From Paracoccaceae bacterium (GTDB lineage: Bacteria; Pseudomonadota; Alphaproteobacteria; Rhodobacterales; Rhodobacteraceae): DNA of 64,000 nt. Under the pieces are notes generated by a model. It was given only the letters and a program-made list of their open reading frames with translations, made no database searches and was not told the DNA's origin. The stretch is taken from positions 1 through 64,000 of the forward strand of contig CANGHD010000001.1 in the NCBI GenBank assembly GCA_947453525.1, given 5' to 3'. Shown here piece by piece: positions 36,491 to 44,759 of the stretch; the stretch's first letter is position 1; each line of letters begins with the position of its first letter. The position numbers and the translations under genes were made by a program.

Positions 36491-36616
36491 CGCAAAGGAG
36501 CGCGTGCCGCGCGCTGCCGATGTCTCGCCTCTGGCGCAAGCGCCAACCGGCTCGGTCGAAGACCCTCCTTGGGGACATATCCGGTCAAAAGCAAAGGCAA
36601 GAACGCTCTTCTCGGC

Positions 36617-36676
36617 TTTCACATTGGCGCAAATATCCACCGGGGTTTCTCAAGGGGAGGCGTGCCTCCCCTTGAG
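36617..36676 (+). repeat. Dispersed intergenic repeat, copy E
   Basis: Box TTTCACATTGGCGCAAATAT (36617-36636) followed by a perfect 13-bp-arm hairpin CTCAAGGGGAGGC/GCCTCCCCTTGAG (36649-36676). It lies downstream of the SDR gene in its transcription direction. A further G/C-rich stretch extends to about 36712. Confidence 0.7.
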
Positions 36677-36731
36677 GCAGGGGGGCCGGGGGGGCGGCCG
36701 CGCCCCCGTGCGGGTCCGCAGAGCGTTTTTG

Positions 36732-37748
36732 TCAGGCGATGGGGGTGATGCGGCGCAGGGTGTCGATCCGCGCCAGCGCCGCGCCGGAGTCGATGGAGGT
36801 GCGGGCCAGAGCCACACCCTCTTTCAGGTCCGCGGCCTTGCCCGCCACCAGCAGCGCCGCGGCGGTGTTGAGCAGGACCGCATCGCGGTAAGCGCCGATT
36901 TGCCCGTTCAGGAGGGCGCGGAAGGCTGCGGCGTTCTCGGACGGCGTGCCGCCGAGGATCGCCTCGAACGGATGGACGGGCAGGCCGGCATCTTCGGGAT
37001 GCGTGGTGAATTCGGTGATCTCTCCACCCTTCAGTTCGACCACGGCGGTGGGTCCGGCGATGGAAATCTCATCCGTGCCGTCGCTGCCATGCACGAGCCA
37101 GGCGGCGTCCGAGCCGAGCGCCCGCAGGGTCTCGGCCATCGGGCGGATCAGCCGGGCGCTGAACGCGCCGGTCAACTGGCGCTTGACGCCGGCGGGGTTG
37201 GTCAGGGGACCGAGGATGTTGAAGATCGTCCTTGTGCCCAGTTCGGCGCGGATCGGGCCGACATGGCGCATCGCGGGGTGGTGCATCGGCGCCATCATGA
37301 AGCCGATCCCGGCTTCGGCGAGACAGCGTTCCACCACCTCTGGGCCCACCATCACGTTCAGGCCCATTTCGGTCAACGCATCCGCCGCACCGGATTTGGA
37401 CGACAGGTTGCGGTTGCCATGCTTGGCGACGGGCACACCGGCGCCCGCCACCACGAAGGCCGTGGCGGTGGAGATGTTCAGCGTGCCCTTGCCATCGCCG
37501 CCGGTGCCGACGATGTCCATCGCGCCCTCGGGCGCCTGCACGGCGTGGCATTTCGAGCGCATCACCGCGGCGGCGGCAGCGAATTCATCGACCGTCTCCC
37601 CGCGTGTGCGCAAGGCCATCAAAAGGCCGCCCATCTGGGCCGGGGTCGCGGTGCCCTCAAAGAAGGCCGTGAAGGCGACCTCGGCCTCGGCGCGTGTCAG
37701 CGGGCGCTCGGAGGCCAGCCCGATCAGTGGCTTCAAGGCATCGCTCAC
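36732..37748 (-). CDS. trpD: Anthranilate phosphoribosyltransferase
   Basis: Transfers phosphoribose to anthranilate in tryptophan synthesis. 338 residues; [20 protein letters not shown] (PRPP site), [40 protein letters not shown] and [24 protein letters not shown] at 37748 overlaps the trpG stop (GTGA), so the two are coupled. trpC, the usual next gene, does not follow; the next gene on the left is an SDR on the other strand. Confidence 0.96.
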   Translation of the reverse strand: MSDALKPLIGLASERPLTRAEAEVAFTAFFEGTATPAQMGGLLMALRTRGETVDEFAAAAAVMRSKCHAVQAPEGAMDIVGTGGDGKGTLNISTATAFVVAGAGVPVAKHGNRNLSSKSGAADALTEMGLNVMVGPEVVERCLAEAGIGFMMAPMHHPAMRHVGPIRAELGTRTIFNILGPLTNPAGVKRQLTGAFSARLIRPMAETLRALGSDAAWLVHGSDGTDEISIAGPTAVVELKGGEITEFTTHPEDAGLPVHPFEAILGGTPSENAAAFRALLNGQIGAYRDAVLLNTAAALLVAGKAADLKEGVALARTSIDSGAALARIDTLRRITPIA

Positions 37749-38332
37749 GCCATCACCTTCAGGCGCGCCGAGGTCAGGAAGTTTTCCAAAAGCGTGTGGC
37801 CATGTTCGGAGGTGATGGATTCGGGGTGGAACTGCACGCCCTCGATGGGCAGGCTTTTGTGGCGCAGGCCCATGATCGTGCCGTCGGCCAGCCATGCCGT
37901 CACTTCCAGACAGTCGGGCAGGCTGGCGCGTTCGACGATCAGCGAGTGATAGCGTGTGGCCAGAAACGGCGAAGGCAGGCCTGCGAACATGCCTTTGCCC
38001 TCGTGGATCATCGAACCCATCTTGCCATGCACAATCTCGTGGCAGCGCACGACATGGCCGCCGAAGGCTTGGCCAATCGTCTGATGGCCCAGACAGACGC
38101 CCAGAAGCGGTGTGCCGGTTTCTGCCGCAGCCAGCGTCAGGGGCAGGCAGATGCCCGCCTGATCGGGATCGCAGGGGCCGGGTGACAGGACAATGGCCTC
38201 TGGCCGCAGCGCCATGGCCGCCCGCACGTCCATCGCGTCGTTGCGTATGACTTTGACATCCGCCCCCAACTCGCCGAAGTAATGCACGAGGTTGTAGGTG
38301 AAGCTGTCATAGTTATCGATCAAAAGCAGCAT
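37745..38332 (-). CDS. trpG: Anthranilate synthase component II (glutamine amidotransferase)
   Basis: Supplies ammonia from glutamine to TrpE. 195 residues; [47 protein letters not shown] with the catalytic Cys, and [14 protein letters not shown] with the catalytic His. ATG 38332 is set by the conserved N terminus; the ribosome site is weak. trpE is some 9 kb away on the same strand. Confidence 0.96.
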   Translation of the reverse strand: MLLLIDNYDSFTYNLVHYFGELGADVKVIRNDAMDVRAAMALRPEAIVLSPGPCDPDQAGICLPLTLAAAETGTPLLGVCLGHQTIGQAFGGHVVRCHEIVHGKMGSMIHEGKGMFAGLPSPFLATRYHSLIVERASLPDCLEVTAWLADGTIMGLRHKSLPIEGVQFHPESITSEHGHTLLENFLTSARLKVMA

Positions 38333-39275
38333 ATGGATCACAACCGTTTGTTTTTGTTGTGCTTCACCACTCGGTTTGTCTGATGATACCCGCCAGAATA
38401 CCCGCATTCGTCTTTGGTATCCTCGCCAGCCAGCCCAAATGACCGAAGCCTTCGCAAAACTTATCGCTGAACGGCAGACCGGTGTAAACCACGCGGATGC
38501 GCCATTCCAACGCGATCCTGCGGTGCGGTGATCGCGCCGCCCGCGGGTTCCGCGCCACTCTGGAGTCGTGATCCGCCGGCCATGCGATTGGCTGTAAAGT
38601 GTACTCTGCGCGTCTCTGGTGAAGGGATTGGGTGCTTGGATCTCCGAAAGAGGAAGACGGCTGCCGGAAGGCACCAGTCTGCTTCAGCTTAAGATACTGT
38701 ATTTCTGTATCTTTATGGTTGCCATTGAATGTCACATCCACAAGGAATGCCGCACCCGTGGCCCTTGCCTTGGTGCATGGCAAGGCACGTGCTGTGCGGT
38801 CTGATCTTTGGCGTGAAGGCTTGGAACGGCAGCATGATGAGCCCCTTGCGCGTGAACGCATCGACCGAACCGGGAGTTCGACAGCGGATGTCTGGGAGCG
38901 AGTTGGCAGCGAGGACGCAGATGCGCCGTGACAGTGTTCAGGACCGGTCCGTCACATCGCACCGTCGGCGGACGACAGGGCCAATCTCAATGGGCAATGT
39001 GGCGATCGTGGCGCGACGCTCTTTGTTGGTGGCGACCCGCAACCTTTTGGCGGTTCGCCTTCAGATCCTGAACCCAGGTGCCTCGCGGACGGTGCCATCG
39101 GTCTGGAGCCTGCCGTGATACGATATGCCGCACTCTGCGGCCCGCAGTCGCCCATCTTTTGGGCGCGAACAGCTCTGCGAACCATGACGCACCCGCAAGG
39201 CTCCCACACCAGCCGGTCTTCAGATCACCACCTGACCTGCCCCGACGCGGCGGCCATCCAAGACAGAGGCGACAC
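38333..39275. other. Non-coding stretch at the left edge of the accessory region
   Basis: 943 bases without a convincing gene. Part of it (38680-38740) is clearly AT-richer than the surroundings. Short frames on both strands lack recognisable motifs. It contains an inverted repeat at 38691-38713 and must hold the trpG promoter and that of the large glycosyltransferase gene. It could be eroded mobile DNA, but no transposase fragment was recognised. Confidence 0.45.
38691..38713. repeat. Inverted repeat AAGATAC-N9-GTATCTT
   Basis: Perfect 7-bp arms separated by 9 bases in an AT-rich pocket. It could be an operator or a remnant terminal repeat. Confidence 0.4.
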
Positions 39276-42200
39276 ATGCCCATCCTAAAGGCCTTCGACA
39301 GGGTCATCTTCTTCGCACATGTCCCAGAGTGCGGCGGCACGGCGGTTGAGCGGTATTTGCGGGCGCGTTTCGGGTCGGTTGCCTTTCTGGACGACCATTT
39401 CGATGCCGTGCCCGGCTCGCGCCATTGGACGCGGACATCGGCGCAGCATATTCCAGTTGATATCCTCGACCGGCTTTTTCCTGCGGACTTCTTCGACGCG
39501 ACCTTCGCCGTCGTCCGCCAACCTGTCGACAGGCTCGTTTCGGAATATCACTTCCTGCGCGATCACCTCCGTCGGATCGGGCCGGAAGAAAGCTTCTCGG
39601 ACTGGATCCGGCATCTGGAGCGGGCCTTGGCCGAAAACCCGTGGGTCCATGACAATCACGTCAGGCCTATGGTAGATCTCGTGCCAAAGGGCGCAACGGT
39701 GTTCCGGCTGGAAGCGGGTCTGGACAAGCTGATCCCATATCTGGACGGTCTCTTCGGCACGTCGGGGGATTGCCCAGGATTCGCCCGTGTTCAGGAGCGC
39801 GATCCCAACCTTCCCCGTATCGTGCCCCGTCAGGAAGACATCGCTTTCATCGAGCGGATGTACCATCAGGATTTCGAGACGTTCGGATATGCGCGGCAAG
39901 CTGTGCGTCTGACCGGGGGCATTCGCTTGGCACCTGCCTCGCCGCGATCTGGCGTCACCTTGCCTGACGCGGGTCGGATCGACACGGCGCGCCGGTTCCA
40001 CGACAACGGCGTCGCCTGCTTCCTCAAAGGCGAGATCGCCGATGCCCACGCCAATTTCGTCTACGCGCTGAATTGCGCGCCGGATGACGGGGGGCTCCAT
40101 TCATTGATCGCCAATACCGCGCTGCGGTTGGGCGCGCCGCACCTTGCCGCACATCACGCCTTGACCGCGCTGGACCGGCAAGCCGGCAATGTCGATGCGC
40201 TTGTCGCGCTGGCCGGCGCGCGGTTGCGGCTCAGGGACCCCCGCGCGCGCGCGACGGTCGAGGCGCTGCAAGGCTACGAGCAGCTTGGCGATTTCCGGCA
40301 CTTGCTCCAGATCGCCCTGTCCTGTGGCGAGGAGGCACCGGAAGTTGTGCTGAACGACATCGCCGGCTATCTTGAAAGCCACCCTAAGGACGTCTTTGCG
40401 GGCGAACTTTTGTCCAAGACATTCCGCGCTTTCCAGACTGCGGGCGACGACGCGCGCTTCCGGGCGTTTCTGGACGGGATCGGTCTTCTTGCCGCCCAAC
40501 CCGGCCGCGCGCCGCTGGGTCGTCCCGCCCCCGGACAGGCCGCCTGTGTCGACGTGATCATCCCGGTCTACAATGCGATCGCGGCGCTTGAGGTCTGTCT
40601 TGCCTCGATCCGCACATGGCATTCCCGCTCCATCCGTCGGATCATCCTGGTGGATGACGCTTCCTCGTCAGAATCAGCAGCCTGGCTGGATCACTATCGG
40701 GACAGTCATACCGATGTGACCCTGGTCCGAAATGCCCAGAACCTTGGCTTCACCCGCGCGGTCATGGCGGGCGTCGGGCACAGTGACGCGCCTTACATGC
40801 TGTTCCTGAACAGCGACACCGAGGTGACACCGCATTGGCTGGATGGCATGTTGCAGGCGATGCAGGCCGATCCCTGGACGGCGCTGGTCGGCCCTCTCTC
40901 CAACAACGGATATCACCAGACCATTTTTCCGCCGAAGGCGCTCGACGGACGGCAAACCGCGGATCATGCCACCCACGATATTGCCGCGCTGGTCCGGTCG
41001 GGTTCACACAAGGTGTTTCCCCGTGTCCCATTCCTTTCCGGCTTCTGCCTTCTGGTTCACCGCGAAGCCTTTGACCGCGCCGGAGGTCTGGACTGCCAAG
41101 CCTTCCCCTACGGCTATTGGGAAGTGCAGGACCTTGCGCTAAAGCTGTTCGATCTCGGGTACATGGCAGTGATCGCGGACAATGTCTATGTCCATCATGC
41201 CGGGGCCGGCAGCATCTCGGAGGAGCGCCGACAGGATCTGGTGCTTGAGGGCACGACGAAAATGTATGACCGGTATTCCGGCCTGCGCGTCCTGATCGCC
41301 GAGGCGGTCAGCGCCTCGGACCCTGTGGTAGCCCGGCACCGGATGGCCGCGAGGACTTGGGCCGCGCAAAATCTGTACGCACCACCCGCGCCGCCGATTT
41401 GGCCCGATGTGCTGAAAGGCAGGGGGGGCGACCCCCGGCTTGTCACCCGAAAACAGCCGCCGGCCTCGGTCGCCGGACGGGAAGTGTGCCTCTTTGTCAC
41501 GCATTGCCCGCTGGGGATGCCGCTGGACTATACGCTGACCTATATCGAAGCCTTGAAACAGACGGGGCTTTTGGTGATCGTCTGCCTCATCGTCGAGGAT
41601 CTGGGCATTCCGGTGGCGGACAGCTTGGCGGATCTGGCGGATGGGCTCGTCCTGCGGGAGAATGCCGGCTACGATTTCGGTGCCTGGGCCGATCTTTTGC
41701 GGCACTTCCCGCAAGTCTGGAGCGCGGCGCGACTTTACTTCGTCAACGACAGCATCCTGGGGCCTTTCGGGTCCCTCGTCCCGATCATCGAAAGCATTCG
41801 CGACCGTGACGCGGGCTTCTTTGCGCTGAGCGAATCCACGATGCCACAGTACCATGCCCAAAGTTTCTTCTTTGGATGGAGCCGGAAGAACCTCGCCGCC
41901 GAACCGCTGAGAAATTTCTGGAAAGAGGTGACCAACTTACCCGACAAAGTGGACGTGGTTCTGACCTATGAATTCGGCATTGCTCCGGTTAGCCCGCTTT
42001 TGCCGGACACCTCCCGCCAGATCGTGTTCGGATTTGGGCCAATTCTGGGTTGCCCGGCTTCCGAAATTGTGGGTTTCAACCCGACCCACAACGGCTGGCA
42101 ACGGCTTCTGGCGGCGGGCTTTCCGTTCATAAAGACGGACCTCGTGCGGGACGGGGTCGCACATATCGACAGCGCGGATTGGGAACAGGTTTGTGCGGCA

Positions 42201-42344
42201 CAGGGTGCCGATGTCTCTGCCATGCACCGCAGCATCGAAGGATCACGACTGAACCGCCTGACTTATTCGGTACGGCCATCGACCGATCTTGCTCCAAAGG
42301 ATCGAGCCCTGGACGTTGAAAATGAGTCGGCGGTTCTGAAGTAA
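39276..42344 (+). CDS. Multidomain sulfotransferase-GT2 glycosyltransferase-RgpF protein
   Basis: 1022 residues. About 10-205 is a sulfotransferase-like domain: FFAHVPECGGTAVER (12-26) as the PAPS 5'-phosphosulfate loop and FAVVRQPVDRLVSEY (77-91) as the 3'-phosphate motif. About 235-400 is helical and TPR-like. About 424-670 is a GT2 domain: VDVIIPVYN (425-433), LVDDASS (458-464), NSDTEV (512-517) and the acceptor-loop WEVQDLALK. About 735-960 matches RgpF-type rhamnan synthesis: VCLFVTHCPLGMPLDY, RENAGYDFGAW (794-804), YFVNDSILGP (821-830). ATG 39276 follows GAGG. Likely role: making a sulfated surface polysaccharide (inference). Confidence 0.82.
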   Translation: MPILKAFDRVIFFAHVPECGGTAVERYLRARFGSVAFLDDHFDAVPGSRHWTRTSAQHIPVDILDRLFPADFFDATFAVVRQPVDRLVSEYHFLRDHLRRIGPEESFSDWIRHLERALAENPWVHDNHVRPMVDLVPKGATVFRLEAGLDKLIPYLDGLFGTSGDCPGFARVQERDPNLPRIVPRQEDIAFIERMYHQDFETFGYARQAVRLTGGIRLAPASPRSGVTLPDAGRIDTARRFHDNGVACFLKGEIADAHANFVYALNCAPDDGGLHSLIANTALRLGAPHLAAHHALTALDRQAGNVDALVALAGARLRLRDPRARATVEALQGYEQLGDFRHLLQIALSCGEEAPEVVLNDIAGYLESHPKDVFAGELLSKTFRAFQTAGDDARFRAFLDGIGLLAAQPGRAPLGRPAPGQAACVDVIIPVYNAIAALEVCLASIRTWHSRSIRRIILVDDASSSESAAWLDHYRDSHTDVTLVRNAQNLGFTRAVMAGVGHSDAPYMLFLNSDTEVTPHWLDGMLQAMQADPWTALVGPLSNNGYHQTIFPPKALDGRQTADHATHDIAALVRSGSHKVFPRVPFLSGFCLLVHREAFDRAGGLDCQAFPYGYWEVQDLALKLFDLGYMAVIADNVYVHHAGAGSISEERRQDLVLEGTTKMYDRYSGLRVLIAEAVSASDPVVARHRMAARTWAAQNLYAPPAPPIWPDVLKGRGGDPRLVTRKQPPASVAGREVCLFVTHCPLGMPLDYTLTYIEALKQTGLLVIVCLIVEDLGIPVADSLADLADGLVLRENAGYDFGAWADLLRHFPQVWSAARLYFVNDSILGPFGSLVPIIESIRDRDAGFFALSESTMPQYHAQSFFFGWSRKNLAAEPLRNFWKEVTNLPDKVDVVLTYEFGIAPVSPLLPDTSRQIVFGFGPILGCPASEIVGFNPTHNGWQRLLAAGFPFIKTDLVRDGVAHIDSADWEQVCAAQGADVSAMHRSIEGSRLNRLTYSVRPSTDLAPKDRALDVENESAVLK

Positions 42345-42404
42345 ATCGTCTGGGTGCCGTATGAGGGGCGGGGGATCTTTTTCCGAAATGGTCGCGATGA
42401 TGAT

Positions 42405-42452
42405 GGACGGCCTATGCTTTTTGCAGACGGACGGCCTGTGCTTTAGCAGATC
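42405..42452 (+). repeat. Two tandem imperfect 24-bp repeats
   Basis: Both units begin GGACGGCCT[A/G]TGCTTT and continue with TTGCAGAC or AGCAGATC. They directly abut (42405-42428, 42429-42452). They lie in the 257-base gap between the convergent large glycosyltransferase and sulfotransferase genes. Confidence 0.6.
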
Positions 42453-42601
42453 CACCTCCGGCCGATCTGCCGATGCGAAAATACGGGTTCAAGGTTCCGC
42501 GAAAGAAACGAGTGGCCGGTCATGATTTTATCTTGACCGTACAAAGACCGATCCAAGCTGCGTGTGTCATATTAAAGATTTGGCTCCATCCATGCCACCT
42601 T

Positions 42602-43777
42602 CTATGCCTTACCGGTGTAGGCCCTACCCTCGTAGCGCCCATGGTTCAGATAATGATAAGCAGCATCCATACCTGCCGCCGCAACATCCGAGTTGAGAAG
42701 AAGATACAGGGCAGGGTCGAAATCGGCGGGGAGTCCGGGAAGATTCAAGGCCGGAGCCCTCACTTCCTGTGATGCAAGGCATTCTTGCACAACCCCCATG
42801 AACTGCTTCATGTTGTCTTCACTGAACCCCGGATCCACAGGACCGGCGGCGTGACGAACCTTGGTTCTGAGGGCCTCACCTGAAGGAAGATGCAGGTTGA
42901 TTGTCGCAATCTCATCCGCAAAGGCCTGCAACAGCCGTTCATCCAGTTCCTGACTATATGGATCCCGGCGCCGCTCCGGTTGGGCGCGAAAACGATTGAC
43001 CAGCAACGCGTTGAGAAGGGGCGACCCGATGGTCTCATGCGCCATAACGATGGCTTTCGCCTGCCAATACGAAATAGAGGGGTTGTGTTCCCCGGCCGCC
43101 CGTTCTCTCAGGCCTGCAACTGCGCTGTCCACGCCAATCTCTTGCAACAGCGTCTCAATCAGGTCATGTTTATGCATGTCGTAGTTGCGCAATCTGACAT
43201 CAAACCCTGCATCAAGCAGAGGAGGTAGCTTCCGCCAGATCCCGTTATCGTTCGTCATTCGACGTTCAATATCCTGTTCGAAATGATCCCTACACAGATT
43301 GGTCTTTACTCTCTGCTTCCAAGAGGAAACGGAATGATCATACACATCACGAACAAAGGCTATTAGTGTCAGCTTGTAATACCTCGAAATATCAAGCAAC
43401 CAGGCGGTATGGTCGGAGTTGAGGCACTGACCTATGAATTCACCGGACAATACAACCGTATCCTGTGGTGATTGCGCTATGGCAGCTTCTGCTGCCGGCT
43501 TCAGATACCTGTCGATCACTGCAACCAAATTGCCGTCAAACCGATCCCGACTTGCGTATTGCTGCATCACATGCATCAAGTTTCCGCTACACACCCCTGA
43601 CGACTGGACCTGTTCCGATTCCGGGAAAGGGTAGCTGATGCCAAGCTGTGCCAGACGGACTGCATTGTGGGACAAAAATGCCTGAATCGCGCTGGATCCG
43701 GTTTTCCCAGCCCCGATGTGGATGAAAACGCGCTTGCCGGCACGAGAGTTCTGATTGTCGTTTGCCACAGAGTTCAT
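42602..43777 (-). CDS. P-loop sulfotransferase-like protein with a C-terminal NSDVAAAG/HYLNHG motif
   Basis: 391 residues. The N-terminal loop RVFIHIGAGKTGSSAIQAFL (about 16-35) fits a PAPS-dependent sulfotransferase, as does AFVRDVYDHSVSSWKQRV further on. The last 45 residues read FDPALYLLLNSDVAAAGMDA then AYHYLNHGRYEG, a short motif that recurs at the ends of bacterial polysaccharide-modifying enzymes and glycosyltransferases. GC content is visibly lower than in neighbouring genes, a sign of recent transfer. It converges with the multidomain gene. The sulfate acceptor is unknown. Confidence 0.75.
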   Translation of the reverse strand: MNSVANDNQNSRAGKRVFIHIGAGKTGSSAIQAFLSHNAVRLAQLGISYPFPESEQVQSSGVCSGNLMHVMQQYASRDRFDGNLVAVIDRYLKPAAEAAIAQSPQDTVVLSGEFIGQCLNSDHTAWLLDISRYYKLTLIAFVRDVYDHSVSSWKQRVKTNLCRDHFEQDIERRMTNDNGIWRKLPPLLDAGFDVRLRNYDMHKHDLIETLLQEIGVDSAVAGLRERAAGEHNPSISYWQAKAIVMAHETIGSPLLNALLVNRFRAQPERRRDPYSQELDERLLQAFADEIATINLHLPSGEALRTKVRHAAGPVDPGFSEDNMKQFMGVVQECLASQEVRAPALNLPGLPADFDPALYLLLNSDVAAAGMDAAYHYLNHGRYEGRAYTGKA

Positions 43778-44759
43778 TCTTCCCGGTTGGGCGCCTGCGC
43801 CGTGTCATCGTTTTGCAAACGCATCCGGTTGATGCGTGAGCCTTTGAACTGACGCGCCTTGGCGTCAACATCTACAACATGGAATACACCGGTATTGCCA
43901 GTCTGCGGTGTCGATGGCCCCTGCTCCCTCGACACTGCGCAGGCCTTAGTGAAGCGAAATCTTGCGCTTAACAAGCGCTGCCGCGCGTGCGCGGCAGGCT
44001 GACGCATCAGAAATCTTGCAGATCGCTGCCAAGGTTTCTCCGGGTGCCAAACCGTGTCGGTCGGACCCATCTGCAATCTTGGCCCGGGCTGACAAGCGCC
44101 AGAACGGCCGTGGCGCAAAGGCGCTGATTGGTGGGGCTGGCATCGGCACGTTCACGCGGGCGTCGTCAACGGAACGGCGGATTCGGGCATGGTGCGGGCC
44201 CGCGATATCCTCCGAAAATGCACGCGGGGCGAAGACAAGCCGGATTTTGCGGCCGTCAACCCCAGGGACTCTGCGGCGGCAACGCTATCTTCCGCTTCAT
44301 CGGTGCGGCGTTTCATCATTGGAGCGTGATCAAGGCGGCCCCGTACGGCACTTCGACGATCCTGTCGGCAAATGCGACGGGCCATGCGGGGCTGACACGC
44401 GGGTGCCGGTGACGCTTGGCACGTCTGCCGACCCGACCGCCGCCGACTTGGTCACGAGATCGTCGATCGGTTGCCTGACGCTTCGGGTGCCACGGCTCCG
44501 GTTTGGCGCGCCGGGGTCGCTCCATGTTTCAACGGTGGGCGTGGCCGGACCAGACTCTTCCGCGCGGTTGAGGACCTTGAAGCCTGCCCCCGATCCTGGA
44601 AAGCATTGCGGTGCTGACCCGTGCCATTTGGGGGTGAACCCGGCGTCGGACAGGGTTATACAGAGCCTGAAAAGCACGGCAGCATGAAGGGATACCCGCA
44701 AAAGGGATCGGTGCCGCCGGGCGGGCCTTGGCCTATTGGGGACGTGAGGGAGCACTGAA
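43778..44759. other. Non-coding or eroded stretch at the right edge of the accessory region
   Basis: 982 bases with no convincing gene. On the plus strand near 44150-44400 protein-like fragments appear in two frames (HAGVVNGTADSGMVRARDIL; GGNAIFRFIGAAFHHWSVIK), which would fit a decayed gene. I cannot name it. The promoter of the sulfotransferase gene and of the deacetylase gene should also be here. Confidence 0.4.

Noticed and set aside
38364-38861. Minus-strand frame of 165 codons beyond trpG
   Set aside because: No ribosome site, no known motif and arginine/serine-rich composition typical of chance frames; trpG starts at 38332.
42453-42600. Possible tRNA or integration site beside the sulfotransferase gene
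   Set aside because: GGTTCAAGG-like bases occur, but no cloverleaf stems or CCA-type end can be drawn.
43962-44687. Plus-strand frame of 241 codons in the right-hand gap
   Set aside because: Composition is that of a chance frame; more protein-like fragments occur in other frames, which points to eroded DNA rather than this gene.
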